From positions 1 through 28,563 of the forward strand of contig JBPCTQ010000027.1 in NCBI GenBank assembly GCA_051011595.1: a stretch of 28,563 bases of DNA, read 5' to 3'. Both the position numbers and the translations under genes were made by a program. Of the stretch, positions 7,628 to 14,396 are shown in pieces. Every line of letters begins with the position of its first letter. The first letter of the stretch is position 1. The stretch comes from JAOUEE01 sp051011595 (lineage in GTDB: Bacteria; Actinomycetota; Acidimicrobiia; Acidimicrobiales; SHLQ01). Below the pieces are notes generated by a model. That model had not been told where the DNA came from, did no database searches, and worked only from the letters and a program-made list of their open reading frames with translations.

Positions 7628-8387
7628 AAGGGGCAGGGGCGAACGAGAGATCGGCGAGTGCATCCACGGCCACGGTGGGCGCCAGCACGGGGGTGGCAGC
7701 CACCGCACCGATCACCAGCACCGACGGCGAGCGCACGGGGAGATCGACCAGCCCGACCAGGTCGGTGTACTCCTCGGTTTGTTCTGGTCGAGTGGCGTTG
7801 GTGACCACCGCCACCGGTGTGGTGGCAGCCATGCCGGCGCTCAGCAGGCGGCGGGCGATGGCGCCGGCGCGGCGTGCTCCCATCAGCACCACGAGGGTGG
7901 TGCCCAGACGGGCCGCCGCGTCCCAGTCGAGTCCGTCGCCGCTGGCCGGATCCTGGTGGGCGGTGATGACCGTGAACCCACTCGATCGGCCCCGGTGGGT
8001 GACGGGCAGCCCCGCAGCAGCCGGGCCGGCGAGGGCCGAGGAGAGACCCGGCACCACATCGACAGTGATACCCGCCGCAGTGAGCACTTCGGCTTCTTCG
8101 CCGCCTCGGCCGAATACGAACGGGTCGCCACCCTTGAGCCGGACGACGGAGTCGTAGCGCCGACCGAGCTCGACGAGGAGCTGGTTGATGGCGTCCTGGG
8201 AGGTGCGACGGCCTTCGGGATCCTTGCCCACGTCGATGCACTCGGCCCATGGGGCCACCAGGTCGAGCACCCCTTCACCCACCAGCCGGTCGTAGACGAC
8301 GACATCGGCCTCGCCCAGCAGGCGGGCCGCCCGCAGGGTCAACAGGTCGGGATCACCGGGTCCCGCACCCACCAGATGCACCGTCAC
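7626..8387 (-). CDS. cobA: Uroporphyrinogen-III C-methyltransferase (SUMT)
   Basis: This 253-residue enzyme uses S-adenosylmethionine twice to turn uroporphyrinogen III into precorrin-2, the branch step to siroheme and cobalamin. Family motifs are VGAGPGDPDLLTLRA at about 5-19 (SAM site), VVYDRLV at 30-36, LKGGDPFVFGRGGEEAE at about 84-100, and VVPGLSSALAGPAAAGLPVTHRG at about 111-133. The length is usual for stand-alone SUMT. The GTG start at 8385-8387 overlaps the stop of the upstream dehydrogenase gene by 4 bases (GTGA). Placed between the siroheme-synthase N-domain and sir, its product is most likely destined for siroheme. Confidence 0.94.
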   Translation of the reverse strand: MTVHLVGAGPGDPDLLTLRAARLLGEADVVVYDRLVGEGVLDLVAPWAECIDVGKDPEGRRTSQDAINQLLVELGRRYDSVVRLKGGDPFVFGRGGEEAEVLTAAGITVDVVPGLSSALAGPAAAGLPVTHRGRSSGFTVITAHQDPASGDGLDWDAAARLGTTLVVLMGARRAGAIARRLLSAGMAATTPVAVVTNATRPEQTEEYTDLVGLVDLPVRSPSVLVIGAVAATPVLAPTVAVDALADLSFAPAP

Positions 8388-9025
8388 GACGCCACCTCCC
8401 GGAGCTCGGCCAGGCCCACCCCGGCGCGCAGGGCGGCTGCGGCATTGTCGGAGTCACCGGCTTGCAGGTACACGAGGGCGGCGTCGAGCGCTTCGTCCCA
8501 CCCGCCGACCTCGGCGGTGCCCACTGCGTCGCGCAGCTCGGTTCGGACTTCGGCGGCCAGTCGGACGAGTGCGTCCAGCTCCGGTTCGAGGCGCGACTCG
8601 AGGCGACGACGAAGCCATCCCGACACGGCCGGGCTCCGGCCATCGGTGGCCACGCTGATCTGCACGGGGCCGCGGCGGGCAACGGCCGGAAGGGTGAACG
8701 AGCAGTTGTCGGGGTCATCGGCCGAGTTGACGAATATCCCGGCCGCCTCGCCGTCCCGGTAAACCTGGCGGTTCACCACGGGATCGTCGGTGGCCGTGAT
8801 GACCAGGGTGTACGACGCCGCCTCGCCCCGGACGTAGTGACGCTGGTGCCAGGACACTCCGTCGTCGGCGACGATCTCGTCGACTGCATCGGGGGCGACC
8901 ACGGTCACCACCGCGCCCGCCTGTCGCAGACCGGCGATCTTCCGAGCCGCGACCGAGCCGGCACCCACCACCAGGCAGCGGCGGCCGGCCAGGCGAAGCT
9001 GAGCAGGAAACGACGGCGAGCTCAC
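8384..9025 (-). CDS. Precorrin-2 dehydrogenase / sirohydrochlorin ferrochelatase (CysG N-domain type)
   Basis: This 213-residue protein corresponds to the N-terminal half of CysG (Met8-like): it oxidises precorrin-2 to sirohydrochlorin with NAD and, in many family members, inserts iron to give siroheme. The Rossmann motif GRRCLVVGAGSVAARKIAGL is near the N-terminus. Next come ATDDPVVNRQVY and the typical NSADDPDNCSFTLPAVARRGPVQISVATDGRSPA block, then a C-terminal helical part. The GTG at 9023-9025 is chosen because it overlaps the cysH stop as GTGA and the Rossmann strand starts at the right distance; a longer frame reaches into cysH. With cobA next door, the two proteins together replace a fused CysG. 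The ferrochelatase activity is inferred from context. Confidence 0.9.
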   Translation of the reverse strand: MSSPSFPAQLRLAGRRCLVVGAGSVAARKIAGLRQAGAVVTVVAPDAVDEIVADDGVSWHQRHYVRGEAASYTLVITATDDPVVNRQVYRDGEAAGIFVNSADDPDNCSFTLPAVARRGPVQISVATDGRSPAVSGWLRRRLESRLEPELDALVRLAAEVRTELRDAVGTAEVGGWDEALDAALVYLQAGDSDNAAAALRAGVGLAELREVAS

Positions 9026-9708
9026 AGGTGCAGCCCACATTCGGTCTTGCCCAGGCCCGACCACCGGCCGGCCCGGGGATCGTCGGGATCGGCCGGATCA
9101 GTGCACGGCCAGCAGCCGATCGAGGGATAGCCCTGGGCCGTGAGGGGGTTCACCAGCACGTCGTGGTCGGCCACGTACTCGTCGATCTGCTGGTCGGTCC
9201 ACCCGGCGATGGGGTTGATCTTGATGAGGCCGTCGGCGTCGATGCCGACCACGGGGGTCCGGTCGCGTTCGGCCGAGTCGGCCCGGCGCACACCACTGAG
9301 CCACGCTTCGTGGTGGTTGCGGAGGTAGTGGCGAAACGGCGCCACCTTGCGGGCGGCACAGCAGGCATCGGCGCCATCACGCCAGACATCAGTGCGGTCG
9401 TCGGTGCCCCGCAGCACCACCAGGTCGATCTCGTACCGAACCTGGGCCCGACGCATGGTGTCGAGGGTCTCGGCGAAGTGGAAGCCGGTGTCGGAGAACA
9501 CCACCGGGATGTCGGGGTCGATCCTCATGGCCAGATCGACCAGCACCGTGTCGGCGAACGAGGTGGCCAGGCAGAGGCCGGGGCCGAAACTCTCGTGGGC
9601 CCACGCGATGATCTCGCGGGGGTGGGCGCTCTCGAACTCGCGGTCGAGGGCATCGATCTGCGCGCGGGAGAAGCGGCGACGGCGGGGCAGACTGGTGGAG
9701 ACAGGCAT
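9022..9708 (-). CDS. cysH: Adenosine 5'-phosphosulfate reductase, [4Fe-4S] type
   Basis: This 228-residue enzyme reduces activated sulfate to sulfite with thioredoxin or a related thiol. It has the PP-loop fold (LATSFADTVLVDLA at about 47-60; VVFSDTGFHFAETLDT at 69-84). Two cysteine pairs, C116-C117 (CCAARK) and C199-x2-C202 (CWPC), are the [4Fe-4S] ligands that mark APS rather than PAPS specificity. The C-terminal KTECGLH holds catalytic C224. It is the first gene of the minus-strand operon; the next gene overlaps its stop by 4 bases. The ATG at 9706-9708 has no good Shine-Dalgarno. A promoter and a palindrome lie upstream. The adenylyl-sulfate-forming genes (cysD/N or sat) are not in this window. 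Confidence 0.94.
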   Translation of the reverse strand: MPVSTSLPRRRRFSRAQIDALDREFESAHPREIIAWAHESFGPGLCLATSFADTVLVDLAMRIDPDIPVVFSDTGFHFAETLDTMRRAQVRYEIDLVVLRGTDDRTDVWRDGADACCAARKVAPFRHYLRNHHEAWLSGVRRADSAERDRTPVVGIDADGLIKINPIAGWTDQQIDEYVADHDVLVNPLTAQGYPSIGCWPCTDPADPDDPRAGRWSGLGKTECGLHL

Positions 9709-9737
9709 TGGTGGTGGTGACGGTCCGAAAAGGGCGT

Positions 9738-9762
9738 AAACCTGATCCGTTTAGTCAGGTTT
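9738..9762. promoter_or_regulatory. Perfect 8+8 inverted repeat upstream of cysH, likely operator
   Basis: AAACCTGA, 9-base spacer, TCAGGTTT: an exact inverted repeat centred 42 bases upstream of the cysH start. It begins 7 bases downstream of the predicted -10 box, so it would cover the transcription start. That layout fits a repressor of sulfate assimilation. It could also fold as an RNA hairpin in the leader. The regulator cannot be named from the sequence, and none is encoded next to it. Confidence 0.55.
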
Positions 9763-9769
9763 CGGCATC

Positions 9770-9799
9770 ACCATAACGAGAACCAACCCCCGAAGCCAA
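9770..9799 (-). promoter_or_regulatory. Predicted promoter of the sulfate-reduction operon
   Basis: On the minus strand, TTGGCT (9799-9794) and TATGGT (9775-9770) are separated by 18 bases and resemble -35 and -10 boxes of the main vegetative sigma factor. Transcription would start at about 9763, at the edge of the 9738-9762 palindrome, giving a leader of about 55 bases before cysH. Confidence 0.45.
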
Positions 9800-9882
9800 G
9801 AATTCCGATCAGATTTGTCATATTTCGCTTCCGTCGCCCGAATCACCGTCCCGAGTCACCGATGATCGACCCGCCGCCGAGG

Positions 9883-9888
9883 TACAAC
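9883..9888 (+). promoter_or_regulatory. -10-like box TACAAC before the SGNH hydrolase gene
   Basis: TACAAC ends 6 bases before the GTG at 9895 and 9 bases before the ATG at 9898. The same hexamer at the same distance precedes the ferrochelatase GTG at 14397. It favours a leaderless start at 9895 over the upstream ATG at 9862, which lies before the box. Confidence 0.4.
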
Positions 9889-9894
9889 CCGGGG

Positions 9895-10563
9895 GTGATG
9901 GCCCGCGTCGGCAGTCGTTTCTCACCCGGGATCCTGGAAGTACTCGACACGGTGCAGGATCGCAGCGACGAGTGGCACCAACGCAGCATCACCTCGCTGC
10001 ACGGGTCGGATCCGTTGTGGGTGGCCCTCGGTGACTCCACGGCCCAGGGAATCGGCGCCAGCTCCATCGACAACGGGTACGTGGGCCAGCTCCGGCAACG
10101 GCTCGCCGACGAGGACCGGCCCCACGACATCGTGAACCTGGCCCGCACCGGCGCACGCATCGACGATGTGTTGCAGCGCCAGCTGCTCGTGCTGAACAGT
10201 CTGCCTCGCCAACCAGCTCTGGTTACCTGCGCGGTCGGGAGCAACGACGTGATGCGCGTCGACAGCGCGTTCTGGGTCACGCGCCGGATGCGGTCGCTAC
10301 TGGCTCGGCTGGGCCGTTCCGACGCCCAGGTGGTGATCGCCACCGTGCCGCAGGGGCGCAACAGCATCTTCGCTCGCCGCCTCAACGATCTGATCCGCAC
10401 CGAGGCTCCTCGCCACGGCCTGGCCGTCGCCGATGTCGCCCGTTCGTTGCGCGGGCCTTGGGCCGACAAGCTGGCGAACGACCGCTTCCATCCCAACGAC
10501 GATGGCTACGCCGACTGGACCACCGCGTTCGTGTCGCCCCTGGGCCTCGACCCGACCACCTGA
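9895..10563 (+). CDS. SGNH/GDSL-family esterase-lipase
   Basis: This 222-residue cytoplasmic-looking SGNH hydrolase has block I VALGDSTAQG with nucleophile S48, a glycine in the NLARTGARI region (block II), block III GSNDVMR with N117, and block V DRFHPNDDGY with D196 and H199. All four catalytic blocks are intact. No signal peptide is seen. The natural ester substrate is unknown. The start is uncertain: an ATG at 9862 would add 11 residues, but the TACAAC box sits between it and the GTG at 9895. The gene is divergent from the cys operon, and the promoter regions are close together, so shared regulation is possible but not shown. Confidence 0.88.
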   Translation: MMARVGSRFSPGILEVLDTVQDRSDEWHQRSITSLHGSDPLWVALGDSTAQGIGASSIDNGYVGQLRQRLADEDRPHDIVNLARTGARIDDVLQRQLLVLNSLPRQPALVTCAVGSNDVMRVDSAFWVTRRMRSLLARLGRSDAQVVIATVPQGRNSIFARRLNDLIRTEAPRHGLAVADVARSLRGPWADKLANDRFHPNDDGYADWTTAFVSPLGLDPTT

Positions 10564-10598
10564 CCTGACCAGCTGACCTGACGAACCCGGGGCGGGCC

Positions 10599-10636
10599 AA
10601 AAAGCCGGGAACCCGGCCAGGTTCGGCCGGGTTCCC
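10599..10636 (-). terminator. Strong intrinsic terminator facing the minus strand
   Basis: On the minus strand, GGGAACCCGGCC, loop GAACCT, GGCCGGGTTCCC form a perfect 12-bp stem followed by GGC and TTTTT. That is a textbook intrinsic terminator, but both flanking genes are on the plus strand. On the plus strand the same hairpin has no T run, so it would be weaker after the SGNH gene. It may stop antisense transcription. Confidence 0.65.
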
Positions 10637-10779
10637 ATGCGACACCACCAACCGGCGAGCGGTTGCACTCCAGGGTGATCGAAGTGTTCGCGGACTCACC
10701 AGCATGCCGCAACGAGTGCCGGTGCGGCATGGGTCATTCGGTGCAAATCGCCGTCTGTCACCGGGGCGGGCCATCGGTC

Positions 10780-10785
10780 TATCGT
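10780..10785 (+). promoter_or_regulatory. -10-like box TATCGT before the crotonase gene
   Basis: TATCGT ends 7 bases before the ATG at 10793, with no Shine-Dalgarno, which is consistent with a leaderless transcript. Confidence 0.42.
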
Positions 10786-10792
10786 CTCGGCG

Positions 10793-11497
10793 ATGGCCGA
10801 CCTGATCCAGTACGAACTCCGCGACAACATCGCCCTCATCACCATGGACGACGGCAAGGCCAACGCCCTGTCTCACGACATGATCGAGGCCGTCGACGGC
10901 GCCCTGGACCGGGCGGTGGGTGAGGCCACCGCCATCGTGCTCGCAGGTCGCGAAGGTCGTTTCTCGGCGGGATTCGACCTGTCGGTGATGCAGGCCGGTC
11001 CCGAAGCGGCCCAGGACCTGGTGGCCGCCGGCGCCCGTTTGTGCGCACGGATCTACACCTTTCCTGTCCCGGTGGTGGTGGCGTGCACCGGCCACGCACT
11101 GGCCGGCGGTGTGTTGGTGGTGTTGTCAGGCGACTGGCGCATCGGTGCCGAGGGGGACTTCAAACTCGGGCTGAACGAGGTGTCGATCGGCCTGCCCCTG
11201 CCCCAGTTCGCCTTCGACCTGGCCCAGCAGCGACTTGATCCCCGCCAACTCACCCGAGCAACTGCGCTGGCCCACATCTACGATCCGGCCACCGCGGTGC
11301 AAGCCGGTTATCTCGACGAGCTGGACCCCGATCCCGTGGGCCGGGCCACGGCGGTGGCGCGGGAGATGTCCGACCGCCTGTCCGGGTTCGGGTTCGCCGG
11401 CACGCGGCGCACGGCCCGCCAGGCAGCAGTCGACAAGATGTTGGCCGAGCTCGACGCCGATCTGGCCCACTTCGGCCTCGATCCCGACGTCGGCTGA
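10793..11497 (+). CDS. Crotonase / enoyl-CoA hydratase family protein lacking one catalytic Glu
   Basis: This 234-residue protein has the crotonase fold: TMDDGKANALSHDM at about 17-30, the CoA/oxyanion segment FSAGFDLSVM at 57-66, and the second oxyanion segment ACTGHALAGG at 97-106. In enoyl-CoA hydratases this is followed by a Cys-Glu pair; here it is V107-L108, so the first catalytic Glu is missing. The second catalytic position is kept as E129 in LNEVSIGLPLP. It matches a small-sized crotonase subgroup whose members also read GLNEV and lack that Glu. Hydration in the standard two-Glu way is therefore unlikely; isomerase, hydrolase or another crotonase reaction is possible. It stands alone, without other fatty-acid genes nearby. 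Confidence 0.87.
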   Translation: MADLIQYELRDNIALITMDDGKANALSHDMIEAVDGALDRAVGEATAIVLAGREGRFSAGFDLSVMQAGPEAAQDLVAAGARLCARIYTFPVPVVVACTGHALAGGVLVVLSGDWRIGAEGDFKLGLNEVSIGLPLPQFAFDLAQQRLDPRQLTRATALAHIYDPATAVQAGYLDELDPDPVGRATAVAREMSDRLSGFGFAGTRRTARQAAVDKMLAELDADLAHFGLDPDVG

Positions 11498-11529
11498 CGG
11501 CATCGAATTGGCTCGAGCTCCCAGCCTTG

Positions 11530-11535
11530 TAGCCT
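11530..11535 (+). promoter_or_regulatory. -10-like box TAGCCT before the septum-formation-like gene
   Basis: TAGCCT ends 6 bases before the ATG at 11542. No Shine-Dalgarno is present. It fits the leaderless pattern. Confidence 0.42.
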
Positions 11536-11541
11536 GACTGC

Positions 11542-12981
11542 ATGTCCCAGTCGCCCGGCCCCGGGTGGTGGCTGGCTTCCGACGGCAAGTGGTACCCGCC
11601 GCACCTCCACCCCGATGTGCGGCGAGCGACCTCGGCGGATGCCCACCGCCGCACCGTGCAACCTCCTGTGGCCGAACGTCGCGAGACGGCCGGCGGCCCC
11701 GAACAAACAAGCCCGGCGGCCGGCTCGCCGGCCCCCGCCCCGTTGGGCGACCCCACCGCACCCCTCCCCCAGCGGGCGGCCGGCCCGGCTCCGGCCGCCA
11801 CTCCGACAGCGGCCACCCCTCCAGCGGCCACCCCTCCAGCGGCCACCCCACCAGCAACGGGCCCACCGGCGGCCACCCCACCTACCACCCCACCACCCGC
11901 CGTCGCGCCGACGGGTGGTGTCACCCCTCCCCAACAGCCACCAACAACGCCGCCGCTCGCCGCCACCGCCGGTCCCGGCCCCGAACAACCGGCCACCGCC
12001 CCGCCGGGCACACCCGTGCCAGACCAACCGGCCCGTGCCACCGGCGCACCGGTCGTCCGCTGGAACAGCGAACAGAGCCGCCAGCCGACCGATTCCACAC
12101 CGGCGGCCCGTGGCCCCGGCCCTTCGCGTCCCGACGATTCCAGCGACGACAACGCGCTGATCCCGCTGCCCGACCTCGAGGACGAACCGCCGCCCGTTGC
12201 CACACCCAAGTCCTCCAACAAGGCACCCACCCTGGCCGACACCCTGCTCGGCGCCCGGGCCACCACTCCCGAAGCCGCACTACCCGGCGAACCGCTCGAC
12301 AGCCCCACCGCGGAGCGCTGGGTCCGGCCCGAAGCCGAGAATCCCCCGGTCGAGACCGGACCGGCGCCACGCGACGATGCGCCGCTCGCCGCGGCTGCCA
12401 CCCTCACCGAGACCGATCCCGAAGTCGACCACACCACCGAGCTCGATGAGCACACCGACGAGACCGAGGAACTCGAGGAGGCCGCCGACACCGACCGACC
12501 CAAGAGTGGTTCGGATCGAGCGGTCAACATCGGTGTCGTGCTCTTGGCCGTGGTGCTGGCCGTCGGTGCGGCCTATTTCCTGCTCCGAGACGACTCGTCC
12601 GACACCGATACCGCCGCCAACGAGCGGGCGGTGGCCGACCTCACCGTCGGGGATTGTTTCGGCGGCGAACTGCTGGGCAGCGTCGAGGTCGAGCTGGTGC
12701 CGATCGTCGACTGTGCGACCCCACATCAGTACGAGGTGTTCTACGCCACCGACTTCGCTCCCGACGACGCACCCTTCGACGCCGAGGCCATCCGGGAGCA
12801 AGCCACCACGGTCTGTATCGAACAACTGGAGTCCGTCGTCGGGGTGCCGATCGCCGAGGCACCGGTCCAGCTCCTCTTGCTCAACCCGACCCGAGAGTCG
12901 TGGCGCGACGACAACGACCGCACCACATTGTGTCTGGCCTATGACCCGGCCGGACCACTACGCGACCCCATCGGGTCCTGA
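11542..12981 (+). CDS. Single-pass membrane protein with N-terminal GWW tag, Pro-rich linker and septum-formation-like extracellular domain
   Basis: This 479-residue protein has three parts. Residues 1-20 carry GPGWWLASDGKWYPP, a short aromatic tag common at the N-terminus of actinobacterial membrane proteins and akin to the DUF2510 motif. Residues ~25-325 are low-complexity Pro/Ala/Thr then acidic (Glu/Asp), including a three-copy AATPP repeat. One membrane segment lies at ~328-349 (IGVVLLAVVLAVGAAYFLL). The C-terminal ~125 residues are outside the cell and resemble septum-formation domains: VADLTVGDCFGG (C372), VDCATPHQYEVFY, TVCIEQ, TLCLAY, four Cys that could make two disulfides. The role is not established; a cell-envelope or division-related function is inferred only from the domain name. 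The start is set by the tag and the -10-like box. Confidence 0.78.
   Translation: MSQSPGPGWWLASDGKWYPPHLHPDVRRATSADAHRRTVQPPVAERRETAGGPEQTSPAAGSPAPAPLGDPTAPLPQRAAGPAPAATPTAATPPAATPPAATPPATGPPAATPPTTPPPAVAPTGGVTPPQQPPTTPPLAATAGPGPEQPATAPPGTPVPDQPARATGAPVVRWNSEQSRQPTDSTPAARGPGPSRPDDSSDDNALIPLPDLEDEPPPVATPKSSNKAPTLADTLLGARATTPEAALPGEPLDSPTAERWVRPEAENPPVETGPAPRDDAPLAAAATLTETDPEVDHTTELDEHTDETEELEEAADTDRPKSGSDRAVNIGVVLLAVVLAVGAAYFLLRDDSSDTDTAANERAVADLTVGDCFGGELLGSVEVELVPIVDCATPHQYEVFYATDFAPDDAPFDAEAIREQATTVCIEQLESVVGVPIAEAPVQLLLLNPTRESWRDDNDRTTLCLAYDPAGPLRDPIGS
11809..11853 (+). repeat. Three tandem 15-bp repeats in the Pro/Ala-rich linker
   Basis: The unit GCGGCCACCCCTCCA occurs three times in a row (last copy with one change), encoding AATPP each time, followed by degenerate copies. 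It is an in-frame coding repeat likely to vary in number between strains. Confidence 0.7.
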
Positions 12982-13067
12982 GTCGTCGACGCCGGGAACA
13001 CCGCGGGCCCCTCATGGGTTGGTCCCTGCAACACCGATCCCCGCATCACCGATCGAGTTGGAGTCCA

Positions 13068-13397
13068 ATGTCCACGTCCCCCCAAATCGACTACTACTGG
13101 CGTCCCGGCTGCCCGTTCTGCATGCGGCTCGAGTCCAAACTGACCCAGTTCGACCTGCCACTCGTCCGGCACAACATCTGGGACGACGACCGTCATGCGG
13201 CCACGGTGCGGTCGGTGGCCAACGGCAACGAGACGGTGCCCACCGTCATCATCGGTGACCACGCCATGGTCAACCCCTCGGTCGACGAGGTCATGACCGT
13301 ACTTCGATCAGCGGCACCCGAGCTCGTGCCCGCCGACTGGGAACCGCGTGCGCCGGGTCGAGTGGGGCGGGCGGTGGGTCGACTCTTCCGGGAGTGA
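13068..13397 (+). CDS. Glutaredoxin/mycoredoxin-like protein with CPFC active site
   Basis: This 109-residue thioredoxin-fold protein has YYWRPGCPFCMRLESKL at about residues 8-24, giving a CPFC redox site (C14, C17), the cis-Pro segment TVPTVIIGD, and a following glycine/Asn helix start. The layout matches glutaredoxins and mycoredoxins, which in actinobacteria reduce mycothiol mixed disulfides. The ATG at 13068 is preceded by GGAG 6 bases upstream, which rejects the longer in-frame start at 13014. The stop lies 2 bases from that of the Rpf gene on the other strand. A short basic tail follows the fold. Confidence 0.85.
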   Translation: MSTSPQIDYYWRPGCPFCMRLESKLTQFDLPLVRHNIWDDDRHAATVRSVANGNETVPTVIIGDHAMVNPSVDEVMTVLRSAAPELVPADWEPRAPGRVGRAVGRLFRE

Positions 13398-13399
13398 TC

Positions 13400-14287
13400 T
13401 CAGGGAAGGTAGTGGCCACAGACGGGCCAGGGCTGATTGCCCCGCAGCGCGTACAGGGCCCGAGCCCGTGCGTCTTGTTCGCTGGGACTGGCGTTGATGG
13501 GATCTCCGGAGCCGCCGACGGTTCGCCAGGTCTGGCGGTCGAACTGGTAGGCGCCTCGGTAGATTCCCGATGGGTCGACCGCCCGATAGTTGCCCGACGA
13601 CTCACAGAACCGCAATCGTTCCCACGACTCGGACGGCGCTTCGCCGTAGCGCCCTTCGACCACCGAACGATCGGAGAAGGCCCACGCTTCGGCCAGTAGG
13701 AGCTGGAGGTCGGCCCCCGGCACCTCGGCCTCGTGGTGGGCCAGTCGTTGTTCGGCGACGGCCAAGCGGGACTTGCGGGAGTCGAGCCGCTCGGCCAGGT
13801 CGAGCACTTCGGTATCGGTGGCGGTCCGAAGGGCCTCGAGGCGATCGCTGACTCGTGTCACCTGCACGGCCTCGGTCTCGAGCAGGTAGGTCTGCCACTG
13901 GTAATCCGACGCCCGGTTGGAACCGAGCAGGCGCTCGTATTCGGCGACCCCACCGGTGATGAATGCGGCCACGACCAGTTCACGATTCTGACGCACACTG
14001 GTCTCGACCTCCGACACCAACGACGCCTGCTCGATGCTGAGCTCCGCGGTGCGAGCCTCGAGTTCGGCCAGTTCGTCGCGGAGCTCGGTCACCTCCAGCG
14101 CGGCCTCGCGGATCGCGACGGTCAACAACTCGCGGTCGGCTCGAGCCTCATCGACTCGCAGCACACCGGCTCGCCCGGGCTCTGAGCCATCGACGGCCAG
14201 CGCCACCCCGGCCCCCACGAAGAGGGTGGAGGTCAGGACGGCCGCGAGCACTACGGGCCAGCGTCGGAAGCGAGGGAGGGACAACAT
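13400..14287 (-). CDS. Secreted coiled-coil protein with C-terminal Rpf (resuscitation-promoting factor) transglycosylase domain
   Basis: This 295-residue protein begins with a signal sequence or membrane anchor (RRWPVVLAAVLTSTLFVGAGVALA, about 9-31). Residues ~45-190 are a long Glu/Arg/Leu-rich coiled coil like those of peptidoglycan-hydrolase regulators. Residues ~218-295 are an Rpf/transglycosylase-like domain: WERLRFCESSGNY with catalytic E229, YRGAYQFDRQTW, and C228/C290 as the probable disulfide pair. By family the domain cleaves peptidoglycan glycan strands outside the cell. The length of the coiled coil suggests it reaches across the wall or binds a partner. A possible -10 box, TAAGGT, lies about 29 bases upstream on the minus strand (14322-14317). 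No clear Shine-Dalgarno is seen. Confidence 0.88.
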   Translation of the reverse strand: MLSLPRFRRWPVVLAAVLTSTLFVGAGVALAVDGSEPGRAGVLRVDEARADRELLTVAIREAALEVTELRDELAELEARTAELSIEQASLVSEVETSVRQNRELVVAAFITGGVAEYERLLGSNRASDYQWQTYLLETEAVQVTRVSDRLEALRTATDTEVLDLAERLDSRKSRLAVAEQRLAHHEAEVPGADLQLLLAEAWAFSDRSVVEGRYGEAPSESWERLRFCESSGNYRAVDPSGIYRGAYQFDRQTWRTVGGSGDPINASPSEQDARARALYALRGNQPWPVCGHYLP

Positions 14288-14384
14288 GATCAGGGGGTGC
14301 CAACAAAGGCGCGCGGACCTTAGCGATCGTTCGGTCCCCCGGCCACGTCGGCCACGCGGTTACCACTGAGCGCGCGAATCGGTG

Positions 14385-14390
14385 TACAAC
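14385..14390 (+). promoter_or_regulatory. -10-like box TACAAC before hemH
   Basis: TACAAC ends 6 bases before the GTG at 14397. An in-frame GTG at 14382 lies partly inside this region and is less likely as start. This is the same hexamer and spacing as before the SGNH gene at 9895. Confidence 0.42.
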
Positions 14391-14396
14391 GGCGCG

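Noticed and set aside
5576..7804. 742-codon open frame on the plus strand across sir
   Set aside because: It is a shadow of the sulfite reductase gene; the translation is Gly/Val/His-rich without motifs.
10561..10582. Direct repeat TGACCTGAC at 10561-10569 and 10574-10582
   Set aside because: It is a short 9-base repeat overlapping a stop codon with no promoter nearby; too little to support a regulatory site.
14288..14396. Possible c-di-AMP (ydaO) riboswitch upstream of the rpf gene, as seen in other actinobacteria
   Set aside because: The divergent gap is only about 109 bases, with the rpf promoter probably within it; too short, and no matching conserved segments are visible.
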